Source of the DNA: Corbicula japonica | Taxonomy: Eukaryota; Mollusca; Bivalvia; Venerida; Cyrenidae | Direction of reading: 5' to 3' | NCBI GenBank assembly: GCA_038501625.1 | Contig: JAZAYU010000080.1 | Location: forward strand, 558,001-622,000 | Length of the DNA stretch: 64,000 nt | Part shown: positions 12,418 to 24,794 of the stretch, piece after piece | Position numbering within the stretch: position 1 is the first letter of the stretch | Layout of the letters: each line of letters starts with the position of its first letter | Program-made: the position numbers and the translations under genes | The notes under the pieces: model-generated | Told to the model about the DNA's origin: nothing | The model's input: the letters and a program-made list of their open reading frames with translations, nothing else | Database searches by the model: none

Positions 12418-15400
12418 GCTAACCCTAACATCTTTAATTTTTCTTTTAAATTCTGTTTTTAACCTTTGATTTTCTATAGTTATCAACCAGATTTTGACAC
12501 AAGCTTCATGCCATCTTAAAATTCAATCTATCCTGAACAATTCATTCACTGGTTGTTCAGTGATAAAATTTGAAACAAAAATTTTAGTAGCAGAGTGAAA
12601 ATTTCATGTATCAAAATTCCAATATTTCTACCTGTCTTCAGCTACATATGATGTTTACCAGTTTATTTATCCAGTTGCCGGACAATGACCTGATGAACTT
12701 TGCTGCTTAGATCTGTGTTATGCAATATTAAGAACTTTGCTCTGGAAGATTTTATAGGGTAAATTTTGTCATTTTCTATGGATAGTGACCAAATAAACTT
12801 TCTTACTTTATAGCACTTTGAAAATCAGACTTTTGTGAATATCTTATTCACTGTTTGGAAGTACAACAACAACAAGAAAAACAACAACAAATTTGAAGCA
12901 CATTCTCAAAATGTTAAGACTAAATTTGAGAGAGTCTTAGATGTATACAGTGTATGTACACAAACTGGCAAGTTAAGGCCACACTTTTTTATGCTCCCCG
13001 AAGAAATTCGAGAGAGCATATAGTCGCAAGGGTTATAGGCCCTTACTCTTTACTATTTAACTTCCACAGGCATATTTTTACTACATATGTATACCAATTC
13101 GATTTCAAAGCTGCATTTCGGGGGCATATGTCAATTTCAAGTGACAGCTCTTGTTATCATATGAGGGTTATCCTAATAAATCACAGAAAATCTGAATAAA
13201 AAGAAAACTACTGAACATATGTTTATGCAAATTTCACAGTTAGTTATGATATCATTTTGTAATACCTGTGCATAATTGCAAAGAAAAATCTTTTAAAATA
13301 AAGAAGTTAAAATGTATTAAACTGTGTAAGTGATCAGCGGCCATCACGTAAAAAAGCCACTATGTTTTGGAATTCAGTAATTTACTTTAAACAACAAATA
13401 CATTACACAATGTCTAAAAGCTGCAAAAAGTTAAAATTGCCTGAAAGGCTGATCATTACGACATAAATCTTCAATGTTTCATAAAAATGGTTTCATTTGT
13501 ATAAGGGCAGTGCTTGTTTCATGCTTATTAGTAAACATTAACTTCATACTAAAATCATGACGTTTGAATAAGCACGCACATTTTGGTCATTCCCTATTGT
13601 GCTTAAAGCAAATTGACACAAATAGACAATAAATGCTTGGCCTCCAACAAGGATATTCCAAGAAAGGGTTACATTTGTGTATTTAATACTTGGGTTGAAG
13701 AACTTACACTGTTAGTGTACCAATTACGTTGAAGGGTACTTCCAGAAGGAGTGACAGTGTGAGCACAAATGTTCATATGAACACCCAACTAGGGGTCAAT
13801 ATTTTATTTGTAGAATCTTTCAGTGTTAAAAAAGTTAAGATCTTGTATTGTGTTTTCAATGAAAGTCCTGTATTGATTTCTTTATTGAAAGTTTCATGTT
13901 CTCTGTCAACTTTTTTCAGGTTGACTGGGATTCTGAAGCTGAGTGCTTTGAAACATTTTCTCGAGAAATGAGTGAATTTTACGCTGTCAAAAAGAGTCTG
14001 TTTGCCACTTCCGAACAGGATGAGGATAAAACAAATAGTGTAAGTAGAGTTCTTATTATTTGAGGCAAATTCTAAATAGCCCTGGTTGGGTAGGATCATC
14101 TGAGGCAAATTGCAGATAGCCCTGGTTTTGTAGGAAGTCTTACGGCAAAATCTAAATACAATGTAGTCCTGGTTGGGTAGGACAATCAGAGGCAAATTCT
14201 AAATAGTCCTGGTCTGGTAGGAGCATCTGAGTCAAGTTCGAAATAGTCCTGGTTTGGTAAGAGCATCTGAGGCAAATTATAAATAGTCCTGTTTGGGTAG
14301 GAGCATCTGAGGCAAATTATAAATAGTCCTGTTTGGGTGGGAGCATCTGAGGCAAATTCTAAATAGCCATGGTTGGGTAGGAGCATCTGAGGCAATTCTA
14401 AATAGCCATGGTTGGGTAGGAGCATCTGAGGCAAATTCTAAATAGCTATGGTTGGGTAAGATCTGAGGCCAATTCTAAATAGCCATGGTTGGGTAGGAGC
14501 ATCTGAGTCAAATTCTAAATAGTCCTGGTTGGGTAGGAGCATCTGAGGCAAGTTCTAAATAGTCCTGGTTTGGTAGGAGCATCTGAGTCAAATTCTAAAT
14601 AGTCCTGTTTGGGTAGGAGCATCTGAGGCAAGTTCTAAATAGTCCTGGTTTGGTAGGAGCATCTTTGGCAAATTCCAAATAGCCATGGTTGGGTAAGATC
14701 CGAGGCAAATTCTATATAGCCATGGTTTGGGTAAGATCTGAGGGAAATTCTAAATAGTCCTGTTTGGGTAGGAGCCTGGAGGCAAATTCTAAATAGCCAT
14801 GGTTGGGTCATATGAGGCAAATTCTAAATAGGCCTGGTTGGGTAGGAGCATCTGAGGCAAATTCTAAATAGTCCTGTTTGGGAAGGAGCATCCAAGGCAA
14901 ATTCTAAATAGTCCTGTTTGGGTAGGAGCATCTGAGGAAAATTCTAAATAGCCATGGTTGGGTAGGAGCATCTGAGGCAAATTCCAAATAGCCATGGTTG
15001 GGTAAGATCCGAGGCAAATTCTAAATAGCCATGGTTTGGGTAAGATCTGAGGCAAATTCTAAATAGTCCTGTTTGGGTAGGAGCCTTGAGGCAAATTCTA
15101 TATAGCCATGGTTTGGGTAAGATCTGAGGGAAATTCTAAATAGTCCTGTTTGGGTAGGAGCCTGGAGGCAAATTCTAAATAGCCATGGTTGGGTCATATG
15201 AGGCAAATTCTAAATAGGCCTGGTTGGGTAGGAGCATCTGAGGCAAATTCTAAATAGTCCTGTTTGGGAAGGAGCATCCAAGGCAAATTCTAAATAGTCC
15301 TGTTTGGGTAGGAGCATCTGAGGAAAATTCTAAATAGCCATGGTTGGGTAGGAGCATCTGAGGCAAATTCCAAATAGCCATGGTTGGGTAAGATCCGAGG

Positions 15401-17637
15401 CAAATTCTAAATAGCCATGGTTTGGGTAAGATCTGAGGCAAATTCTAAATAGTCCTGTTTGGGTAGGAGCCTTGAGGCAAATTCTAAATAGCCATGGTTG
15501 GGTCATACGAGGCAAATTCTAAATAGCCATGGTTGGGTCATACGAGGCAAATTCTAAATAGTCCTGTTTGGGTAGGAGCATCTGAGGCAAATTCTAAATA
15601 GTCCTGTTTGGGAAGGAGCATCTGAGGCAAATTATAAATAGTCCTGTTTGGGTAGGAGCATCTGAGGCAAATTCTAAATAGCCGTGGTTGGGTAGGAGCA
15701 TCTGAGGCAAAGTCTAAATAGCCATGGTTGGGTAGGAGCAGCTGAGGCAAATTCTAAATAGCCATGGTTGGGTAAGATCTGAGGCGAATTCTAAATAGGC
15801 CTGGTTGGGTAGGAGCATCTGAGGCAAATTCTAAATAGCCATGGTTGGGTAGGAGCATCTGAGACAAATTCTAAATAACCATGATTGGGTAGGATCTGAG
15901 GCAAATTCTAAATAGCCATGGTTGGGTAAGATCTGAGGCAAATTCTGAATAGCCTTGGTTGGTTAAGATCTGAGGCAAATTCTAAATAGGCCTGGTTGGG
16001 TAAGATCTGAGGCAATTCTAAATAGGCCTGGTTGGGTAGGAGCATCTGGTGATCAAGTGGATCAAAATCTCAACAGAAACCTGGATTTTTGTGTACAGTG
16101 ATTAAAAATTGGTTTCAGATGATAATTTTATTATAAAAATTAACCCTTTCCTCCATGTATACCAGTGTAGATCCAGATCAGTTGGCACATCAGTTCTGTG
16201 CCATCTGTTTAGGATTTGCACTGGTCGCTTTTTGGTAAGAAATAACCTAATAAATCAAATAGTGAACAGTGCAGATCCTGATCAGATGGCACGGATGTGG
16301 TGGCTGTTCTGGATCTACACTGTTCGCCCACGCAATAAGGATGTGTCTGTGGAGGAAGGGTTAAAGATGCAATCAGTGTTAACCTTTGTGATTGCCTCTG
16401 ACGATCATGTTAGATATTTGTTTTTAACTAAGAAATATTGTTTTGTTAGTGCAGAAAACAACATAAAAATAGGAGATAGTACGTGTCTATACTTTTGGGA
16501 GGTAGTGTTTTTTACTGCAAAATATTTTAATCACACAAAAAATACCATGTGAAAATTCTCTAAGCACTTGATAAAGAACAAAATTCCCAGAATAAATTGA
16601 AAATCAGATTCTGGGGAACAGTTGTATTATGTTTAATCTGTTCTGTCATGTTGTTTTGTAATATTCGAGATTTTAGCTAGATTTATGTCACTCCTGCTCA
16701 CAATGCATGTAAAATATAATTTCTTTCCAATTGTACTTCTCTTGACAAGTGACTCTATTTTGAAACAGGCATTTATTTTTCATCTTTACCAGAGTTAAAG
16801 CTGCCTATTCACATTACAGGGTGGATTTCTTTAATGTCTCAGATGGTTTAAACTTTATATTAACCCTTTCCTCCATAGAAACACCTTTATAGTGTGGGCG
16901 AACAGTTAAGATCCAGATCAGCCGGCACGTCTGTGCGATCTAATCTGGATCTAAACTGTTCGCCTTTTTAATTTGTTAGGTTATCTCTGACCAAAATTAC
17001 CAAAGTGCAGATCCTGATCAGATGGCACAGATGTGCCGTCTGATCTGGATCTACACTGTTCACACATGCGTAAAAATTTGTTTATATGAAGGAAAGGATT
17101 GTAATGCCAGTATATGACTTAATAGGAGAAAATTTTGCTGAAGTTTAGGACTAATCTGTCCATTAAATGTGCACCAATAAGTAAAGGACCATCTACATTT
17201 ATAAATCACAGGTGCTTCAGCATACAATATGCTTTGAAATAAAAGTTTTGCTAAGTTATAAGAGCACATTAACATTTATAGGTGCACATTAAAATTCAGA
17301 TAATAATATTGTTGTGCATTTAACAGACTTTTGACTCGAATGGCACACCGTAGGTAATCACCAAGAAACTATTACTGTATTGTTTATCTGTATTAATATT
17401 ATATTTTAACAGCAGAAATGCATTTCTAAGATAAATTAACAGCTTTAAATATTCTGATGATGGTTTTATTTTCAGGCTGATGCAAAGAACAGATCGTCGT
17501 GGCAATGGACCGTAGAACATTTGATTTTTCCTGCTCTGCGCAATTTGTTCTACCCACCCAAGAAGCTTGCAGAGGACTCGAGTGTTTTGCAAATTGCTAA
17601 TTTACCAGACTTATACAAAGTATTTGAAAGATGTTGA
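11287..17637 (+). CDS. MLH1: MLH1 mismatch-repair protein, last three exons (C-terminal part only)
   Basis: MLH1 pairs with PMS2/PMS1/MLH3 (MutL complexes) in nuclear mismatch repair and meiosis. Exons: 11287-11379, 13920-14039 and 17476-17637, all phase 0, giving 124 residues and a TGA stop. The product reads [20 protein letters not shown], then [16 protein letters not shown], then [16 protein letters not shown], and ends LYKVFERC, the invariant C-terminus of MLH1 whose final Cys belongs to the MutL-alpha endonuclease site. Upstream exons were not found in the 11.3 kb to the left, so they lie outside the window and this intron is at least that long. The 93-nt exon equals the length I recall for human MLH1 exon 17. 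The insert between exons 2 and 3 (EQDEDKTNS) is variable in the family. Confidence 0.95.
11350..11757 (+). repeat. 56-bp tandem array made from MLH1 exon end plus splice donor
   Basis: Seven copies and a partial eighth of a 56-57 bp unit reading CATGCTGGTGCTCAGACTGG CAACTGAG followed by GTAATCCTG. The first copy is the real exon end; the other six are in the intron. Donor GT positions are 11380, 11436, 11493, 11549, 11605, 11661 and 11717. Use of a downstream donor would reach a TAA in the second copy. Confidence 0.92.
12037..12386 (+). mobile_element. pearl/HINE-like element with (TCCG)n and two ~155-bp units
   Basis: Starts TTTTATGCCCCCAAAGGGAGGCATA (5' hairpin), then GTCCGTCCGTCCGTCCG, then two repeats each ending GAGTTATGG. 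This order matches the pearl elements described in oysters. It runs straight into telomere-type repeats. Confidence 0.7.
12387..12430 (+). repeat. Interstitial telomere-like (CCCTAA)n
   Basis: About seven units of CCCTAA, with one AAA and one CGCT variant, inside an MLH1 intron. TTAGGG is the usual molluscan telomere unit. Confidence 0.85.
12984..13160 (+). mobile_element. Short Helitron-like remnant
   Basis: Starts with hairpin TATGCTCCCC...AGAGAGCATA and ends near TGTCA...TGACAGCTCTTGTT, both typical ends of the HINE-like elements here, with almost no core. Confidence 0.5.
13920..14039 (+). CDS. MLH1: MLH1 penultimate exon
   Basis: [20 protein letters not shown] then a Ser/Asp/Glu-rich end. 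Acceptor TTTTTTCAG, donor GTAAGT. A 2-kb minisatellite starts ~20 bp into the following intron. Confidence 0.95.
14052..16047 (+). repeat. ~41-bp minisatellite (about 45-50 units) in the last MLH1 intron
   Basis: Unit GAGGCAAATTCTAAATAGCC ATGGTTGGGTAGGAGCATCT, with variants shortened to ...GGGTAAGATCT. A higher-order duplication of 386 bp is visible: 14,700-15,085 is repeated almost unchanged at 15,086-15,471. All ORFs across it are short, alternate with stops, and are repeat artefacts. Confidence 0.95.
16140..16362. repeat. MITE family A copy
   Basis: Well preserved ends TTAACCCTTTCCTCCAT and GGAGGAAGGGTTAA, in the last MLH1 intron. Confidence 0.85.
16860..17102. repeat. MITE family A copy
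   Basis: Inner palindromes intact; right end decayed to GAAGGAAAGGATTG. Confidence 0.85.
17476..17637 (+). CDS. MLH1: MLH1 last exon
   Basis: [20 protein letters not shown]...[16 protein letters not shown] and TGA. Acceptor TTTTCAG. 53 codons plus stop. Confidence 0.96.
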   Translation, partial: ADAKNRSSWQWTVEHLIFPALRNLFYPPKKLAEDSSVLQIANLPDLYKVFERC

Positions 17638-17669
17638 TTTGATCAGCTATGCTTGATTTATAAAAAAAT

Positions 17670-17675
17670 AATAAA
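17670..17675 (+). terminator. MLH1 poly(A) signal
   Basis: AATAAA 33 nt after the MLH1 stop; a second AATAAA lies at 17760-17765 behind a C homopolymer tract. Either would give a very short 3' UTR. Confidence 0.55.
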
Positions 17676-17730
17676 ATTATGTAAAACTATTTTTCTTGTT
17701 CAGTTTTGTTCAGAATGTAAGGTTTGAAAG

Positions 17731-17760
17731 TACCCCCCCCCCCCCCCCCTCCCTCCCCCA
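17731..17760 (+). repeat. C-rich homopolymer tract
   Basis: About 18 C followed by TCCCTCCCCC, just past the MLH1 poly(A) signal. Confidence 0.9.
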
Positions 17761-17892
17761 ATAAATTAGCTTGTGGCAAATCGATATAAAAATTCTTAAA
17801 AAGCTTTGTTATGCAGTTACCCAATTAACTGACTAAATCAAATCAAAAGATCTTTAATCCAGGCTTTCTACTGCTCCCTCCTTTTTCCTACG

Positions 17893-20293
17893 TTTTATGC
17901 CCCCGCCATGAAATGGCGACGGGCATTAAGAGTTGCTCCTGTCCGTCCGTCTGTCCGATATTCTCGTGAACACAACTCCTCCTACACTACTGGTGGGAAT
18001 TTAATGAAACTTGACCACAATGCTTCGCCTGATATGTTGTTGTGCATGAAGGTGGGGTTTCGCTCTTACATGTTCAGTTCAGAAGTTATGGCCCTTTGAT
18101 ACTTCCATTTAAATTAGTTTTAATAGGAGTATATCTTGTGAACGCAACTCCTCCTACACTACTGGTGGGAATTTAATGAAACTTGACCACAATGCTTGGC
18201 CTGATATGTTGTTGTGCATGAAGGTGGGGTTTCGCTCTTACATGTTCCGTTCGGAAGTTATTGCCCTCTGATACTTCCATTTACATTAATTTTAATAGGA
18301 GTATATCTCGTGAACGCAACTTCTCCTTCACTACTGGTAGGAATTTAATGAAACTTGACTACAATGCTTCGCCTGATATGTTGTTGTGCATGAAGGTGGG
18401 GTTTCGCTCTTACATGTTCCGTTCAGAAGTTATGGCCCTTTGATACTTCCATTTACATTTGTTTTAATAGGAGTATATCTCGTGAACGCAACTCCTCCTA
18501 CACCTCTGCTGGGAATTTGATGAAACTTACCACAATGCTTGGCCTGATATGTTGTTGTGCATAAAGGTGGGGTTTTGCTCTTACATGTTCCGTTCAGAAG
18601 TTATGGCCCTTTGATACTTCCATTTACATTAGTTTTAATAGGAATATATCTTGTTTCTTATATTTTGTGTTAAGCAAAATATGCATTTTGCCCATAACTT
18701 TAAAACTACTTGAGATACTGCCTTGAAACTTGAAATATATTTTCACCATCGAAATCTACATCATAACCAACAAGACCCATAACCCTGCTTCCAATATTTT
18801 TCAAATTATGCCCCTTTTTCACTTACATTTTGTGTTAAGAAAAATATACACTTTGCCCTTAACTTCGTTTGGAATGGAGGGGTTTCAAAATAACTTGGCA
18901 CAAGTGTTCACTATAACAAGGCGGTGTGTCGTGACAATACCCATGCCTGTAGGTCCAAGGTCAAGGTCACTGTTACTAAAAATAGAATTTTCTTGCAAAA
19001 TCTTGTCCGCTGCGTAACTTTGTTATTTCTTATTGGATTTTTGAATAACTTGGTATAATTGTTCACCATATCAAGGCTGTATGTCATGTACATGCCCAAG
19101 CCTTTAGGTCGAAGGTCAAGGTCACTGTTACTAAAAATACAATTTTCTTGTCCGGGCTGTTACTTTGTTATGAATGGAGGGATTTCAAAATGTTCACCAT
19201 GACAGGGCGATGTGTCGCGTACCATGCCCATGCCTGTCGTTCAAAGGTCAAGGTCACTGTTACTAAAAATAGAATTCTCTTGTCCGGGCTGTTACTTTGT
19301 TATGAATGGAGGGATTTCAAAATAACTTTGCACAAATGTTCACTATGACAAGGCAGTGTGTCCGCACAATACCCAAGCCTGAAGGTCCAAGGTCAAGGTC
19401 ACTGTTACTAAAAATAGAATTTTCTTGTCAAGGCTGTAACTTCATTATAAATGGAGGGATTTCAAAATAACTTGACACAAATGTTCACTATGACAGGGCG
19501 GTGTATCGCGTACCATGCCTATGCCTGTCGATCAAGGTCACTGTTACTAAAAATAGAATTCTCTTGTCCGGGCTGTAACTTTGTTAGGAATAGATTGATT
19601 TCAAAATAACTTGACACAAATGTTCATCATGACAAGATTGTGTGTCCCGTACCATGCCCATGCCTGTAGGTCCAAGGTCAAGGTCACTGTTACTAAAATA
19701 GAATTTTCTTGTCAGGGTTGTAAATACGTTAGGAATAGAGTAATTTCAAAATACCTTGGCAGAAATGTTCACCATGACAAGGTGGTGAGTCGTTTACCAT
19801 GTCCATACCTGTAGGTCCAAGGTCAAGGTCACTGTTACTAAAAATAGAATTTCCTTGTCCGGGCTATAACTGTTTTGAATGGAGGGTTTTCAAAATAACT
19901 TTGCACAAATGTTCACCATGACAAGGCAGTGTGTTGCGTACATTACCCATGCCTGTAAGTCCAAGGTCAAGGTCACAGTTACTAAAACTTGAATTTACTT
20001 GTTCGGGCTATAACTTCTTTATGAAGGTAAAGGGATTTCAAAATAACTTGGCACAAATGTTCACTATGACATTGCAATGCATTACCACCAACTTCTTCAC
20101 AGACATTTCCGTAATGAGAAGACAACAGTGCCACAAATACAAATAATTTACTTGACCATCAAGTTTATGCATATAAATCTTATAATTACTCGAACATCAC
20201 TGTCTTTGAAATGCTATTATTCCCATCATTGCACTTTAGTATCTGAAAACGATGCATAGCAGGGGCATCCGTGTCCTATGGACACATTTCTAG
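17893..20293 (+). mobile_element. Large Helitron-like (HINE) element with two kinds of core repeats
   Basis: 5' hairpin GCCCCCGCCATGAAATGGCG ... GGGCAT, GTCCGTCCGTCTGTCCG, four units of ~173 bp (anchors CTCGTGAACGCAACTCC at ~17961, 18134, 18306, 18478), then about nine units of ~145 bp (anchor GGTCAAGGTCACTGTTACTA). It ends with hairpin GTGTCCTATGGACAC, ATTT and CTAG, then T. No RepHel transposase inside, so non-autonomous. Confidence 0.78.
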
Positions 20294-21340
20294 TTTAGTC
20301 TGAGCCCTACTTTGCCGTACTTTTGTCCAAAACAGCCCTACTATCCCTACTTTTCCATTTCAAAAAATAAAAAATTAAGTTAAATGCAAAATAATACTTA
20401 GGCATGCACTTCTAGTTGTATTTTCCTATTCTTGTAATTACATAATAGTAGTTCAAATTTGTTAATGTGATTTCCTTTGTAAAAGCCATCCTTTAAAGCA
20501 AGGTGCTTTAGTCATTCTGCACCATGGTCAACAGGTTTCTGTCTTTCATGCATGGAAAGAACTAATGATAGTGTTGTATCCAGGAATTAAACAGGATAGG
20601 TTCCTGTGAAACAGGGGCAGGGTGCTATCAAAAAGGGAGAGGGGGAACAAAGTATTGGGTATATAAAATGCAGGTGCCTATTAAGACCTATCTGAAATGT
20701 TGTCATCCAAATAATTTGGACTTTCACAAAATCAATTTGCATAATGAAAAAAAATTTCTGTGGGATTTAAGTCAATTTGAAACTATTTACTATAATATAG
20801 AATTAAAATTTAAGCTTTCTAAAAAGCAGAAATATTGAAGACAAATCTTTGCATGGCCATGTTAATTCAGTAGTTACAAGTTTTCAATCACTTCAGCCAG
20901 AACATTTAAATGTATTTTGTTTCTAGAAAGTTTTGTAGTAACATATTTTGTTGTTTCTAAAAGCAAAAATCTGGTTAAAAATGAGATGTGTTTTCCGCTT
21001 ATGGCACAACTTCAATATATGGTAAAATTATTCTCCAAATTATTTTTAAGTGTCCCCTTTTATTCTTTTACAAATTTGGGAAACTTATTATATATGTCAA
21101 ACATCCACAGTATGGATTGTAAATAATTTTGTTAAAACCAGCAACTGTACCCTTATGCAGTCCCTTGAACAATCATCTGGGCATTTTACCTATACTTGGC
21201 AAAAAAGAAACCTGACACTTTATATCATTAAATAAATATATAAGATACATGAAACAATATCTGTTTTTTTGCACCTTCTCTTAAAAGACTTGTTTTATTC
21301 GCTAGAAATATCAAAATGCACATATAAGTTCAAAGCATTT
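20294..21340. other. Stretch without gene; CCCTACTTT-rich patch
   Basis: 20,300-20,350 is rich in CCCTACTTT words, echoed at 24,185-24,285. The rest is AT-rich with no coding signal. Confidence 0.4.
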
Positions 21341-22654
21341 TTAGCTCACCTGAGCCATAGGCTCATGGTGAGCTATTGTGACCCGTCTTTGTCCGGCGTC
21401 CAGCGTCCGGCGTCCGTCAACAATTTCCTTTAAACAACATCTCCTCTGAAACCACTTGATGGATTTTAACCAAATTTGTCCTGAAGCATCCTGGCACTGA
21501 TGTCTACAAAAGTTGTTCAAATCATGACCACAGGGTCAAGGTCAAGGTCACTGCTGCTAAAAGTAGAAATTCAGTCTTTGCTCAATTACTTGAGTTTGCT
21601 TAGGGTTATTGACTCCAAACTTGGTGTATGGGTAGCTTATATCAAACGGCAGCTTGGGGTTGCTACCCAGGTGTCTGTGATCAAGGTCATGGTCACTATT
21701 GCTAAAAATAGAAATTCAGTCTTTGCTCAATTACTTGAGTTTGCTTAGGCCTATTGACCCCAAACTTGGTGTAGTGGTAGCTTATATCAAAAGGCAGCTT
21801 GGGGTTGCTACCCAGGTGTCTGTGATCAAGGTCAAGGTCCTTGTTGCTAAAAATAGAAATTCAGTTTCTGCTTAATAACTTTAGTTTGCTTTGGCATATT
21901 GACTCCAAACTTGATGTATGGGTAGCTTATATCAAAAGGCAGCTTGGGGTTGCTACCCAGGTGTCTGTGATTAAGGTCAAGGTCACTGTTACTAAAAATA
22001 GAAATGCAGTTTCTACTTAATTACTTGAGATTGCTTTGGCCTATTGACTCCAAACTTGGTATATGGATAGCTTATATCTAGAGGCAGCTTGGGGTTGCTA
22101 CCCAGGTGTCTGTGATTAAGGTCAAGGTCACTGTTACTAAAAATAGAAATTCAGTTTCTACTTAATTACTTGAGATTGCTTTGGCCTATTGAATCCAAAC
22201 TTGGTATATGGATAGCTTAAATTAAGATGCAACTTGGGAAAGCTACCTATGTGTCTGTGATCAAGGTCAAGGTCACTGTTGCTAAAAATAAAAATTCAGT
22301 TTCCACTTAATAACTTGAGTTTGCTTAGGGTTATTGACTCCACACTTGGTGTATGGGTAGCTTATATCAAACGGCAGCTTGGGATTGCTACCCAGGTATC
22401 TCTGATCAAGGTTAAGGTCACAGTTGCTTAAAATAGAAATTCAGTTTCCACTTAATAACTTGAGTTTGCTTTGGCAAATTGACTCCAAACTTGGTATATG
22501 GGTAGCTTATAACAAGAGACAAATTGGGATTGCTACCCATGTGTCTGTGATCAAGGTCAAGGTCACTGTTGCTAAAAATAAAAATTCAGTTTCTGGTTAA
22601 TAACTTGAGTTTCATACTCAGGTGAGCGATTCAGGGCCATCATGGCCCTCTTGT
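21341..22654 (+). mobile_element. Helitron-like element of the TTTTAGCTCACCTGAGC type
   Basis: Starts with hairpin AGCTCACC...GGTGAGCT containing TGAGCCATAGGCTCA, then GTCCGGCGTCC repeats, then about seven ~146-bp units (anchor CAGCTTGGGGTTGCTACCCA). It ends CAGGTGAGCG, GGGCCATCATGGCCC, TCTTGTT. This start/end pair is a common bivalve repeat pattern. Confidence 0.75.
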
Positions 22655-22849
22655 TATTTTTTAATCACAATTTACACAGCTTGTCAAAATGATTCCAGGA
22701 AAACTGGTTAGATATGCAGAATAACATTTCTGTCTTAAGTTAATTTTCAGTCAAATGATTTCTTCTTAAGTCAAACGAATATTTTTTTATCACTTGGATT
22801 GACTCCAATTAGAAAATATGTATAAATGCCTTCGTTCCTTTTTGTGTCA

Positions 22850-23768
22850 CCCTTACGATGAATAGGCGATACAATTAAGGACTTTGTCTATCCGTCACAA
22901 AAATTTAACATTGTCTATAATTTCGCCATTTTTAATATTTCTTGATCAAACTTTAAATTATATCGCTTATGACAACATGGTCATAATGATGCCGAATTCT
23001 TAATGTCAAGTTCAAATTTGATGGTGTTATGCACCCTTTGGCCCCTAGATTTTGACATGAAAACTGAATGTTGGCTTTAACTTTGCCATTTCTTAATATT
23101 TCGTCATCAAAATTTCAAATTATGTTGTTTATGGCAACACTGCGATGAAGATGTCAAATTCTTTAGGTCAAGATCACATTTGATGGAGATATTCCCCTTT
23201 TTGTACTTAGATTTTTTATTCTGTTAAAGTAAGGCCAGAGAAAAGAAATTATTAGATTCTTGTCCGGATTTTAGAATAAAAAAGGGGTGGGTGGACACTT
23301 TTTAATTTTTATAATTTTTATTTTTTATTAACGAAATACCTGAGAACAGAGGTAAAAACTGACTTAAAATTGTGAGAAAATGGCATTTATAGTTACCAGA
23401 ACCTTTAGTGTAGAATATTTGTCCATATTTTCAATTTATTCCAAAAATCATTATAACAACTTACAAAAGTAGCAGGTTGGTGCCTATTCTTGCTTGAAAA
23501 GCCATATAAGCCTTAAATAGTGACATTATCACCTTTGGGGTGAAATGATGAACATTTTCTTTTATTATTGTCGGCCATTTATATTTCCATATCCGGGATG
23601 GTCTAAAACCCGTTTTGTCCGGAACGGAATATGTTCTGATTTTTTTACCAATAAATTTTTTGGGGGTGGGTGGTTTTGGACAGGGGCGGGCGGGGATGAG
23701 AATCTAAAATATTTTTTTCTATTGCCTAACTGAGGGCAACACAAGTGTTTAACTGAACACCTTTCTAG
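22850..23768 (+). mobile_element. Decayed Helitron-like element ending in CTAG
   Basis: Two ~160-bp units (anchors TTAATATTTCTTGATCAAA at ~22,937 and TTAATATTTCGTCATCAAA at ~23,095) and a 3' hairpin GTGTTTAACTGAACAC, CTTT, CTAG, T. The 5' end is uncertain. Confidence 0.5.
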
Positions 23769-24379
23769 TTTAAAGTACTCACTTATTTCTATGTCATTTA
23801 ATGTTTCCATTTTTATAATGCAGGTCAGTTTTTGGTGTAAAAGCAGTCATACAAATGCTTATTGATACATTTGTATCATTCATTATCAATATTTTTATGA
23901 AGCTATTAGTTTTTTGCCCAAAAATATAGGAATGTTTCACACACACATGCAACGCTGCCAGTATTCATGTACACATGCAACTTAATCATTACAATATACA
24001 GAAAAGTGAACTGTGCTAGTAGGATTAGGGGCAATGCATTTGACAATTAGGTTAAAGGGGTCTCTTCAAAAGGAACCTAGTGCGCCACTTTGCTATTTCA
24101 CTTTAGATACATCACTAAATGAACCATGCAACCTGTTGTGATAAGTGTGTTATTATATCAAAGTATTTGAATTAAAAAAGTTTTAAACATCCTACTTTTT
24201 CCCTACTTTTTAATGTCAGAAATTCCTACTTTGCCCTACTTTTAAAATAAAGAAATGCCCTACTTTTGCCCTACTTTTTTCTGAAGAGGCAGTAGAAAGC
24301 CTGTTAATCAGAAAGGATTAAGTATGCCTTTTCGGAAAAAGCCTCAGTTAGAAGCACAGCCTTCAATTACAGCTAAAAG
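23769..24379. other. Stretch without gene
   Basis: AT-rich; includes the second CCCTACTTT-rich patch at 24,185-24,285. Confidence 0.4.
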
Positions 24380-24456
24380 AGCACAATTGGCCAGCTGATC
24401 TGGATCTAAACTGGTCACACATGCAATTAAATTAGCATATATGGTGAAAAGAGTTA
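24380..24456. repeat. MITE family A, right-end fragment
   Basis: GGCCAGCTGATCTGGATCTA to GTGAAAAGAGTTAA only. Confidence 0.55.
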
Positions 24457-24794
24457 AGAAACTTTCAAAAAGTTTTTTTTTTCATAAGCAGAAATTCCAA
24501 ATTTTGCATCAAAGATCCAAATTCAGATAATCATAATTTGTGAAAAATTTTCTGTACCCTGAAAGCAATGAGGCAATGATAAATTGTTTGCTATTAGTAG
24601 CACTAATTACACAAAAAACCCATTCTTCATTATAACTGTCTGAATTATTTTTGAAAAATAGGTTTCACTGCTTTATAACTAGTTCTCTTTTTTTTTAAAC
24701 TGATGGCATCACCTTTGTTCTACAATTTTCCACTATTTTTTAATTCTTGTTATCCATATTATTTGGGGTCATGGTTGTATTACAGAACTCCTGT

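Noticed and set aside
14186..15750. Series of minus-strand frames encoding repeated [18 protein letters not shown] peptides
   Set aside because: Products of the 41-bp minisatellite; each is broken by stops and has no splice or start context.
1..22654. Regular arrays as possible CRISPR
   Set aside because: Units have no conserved repeat/unique spacer pattern and the genome is animal.
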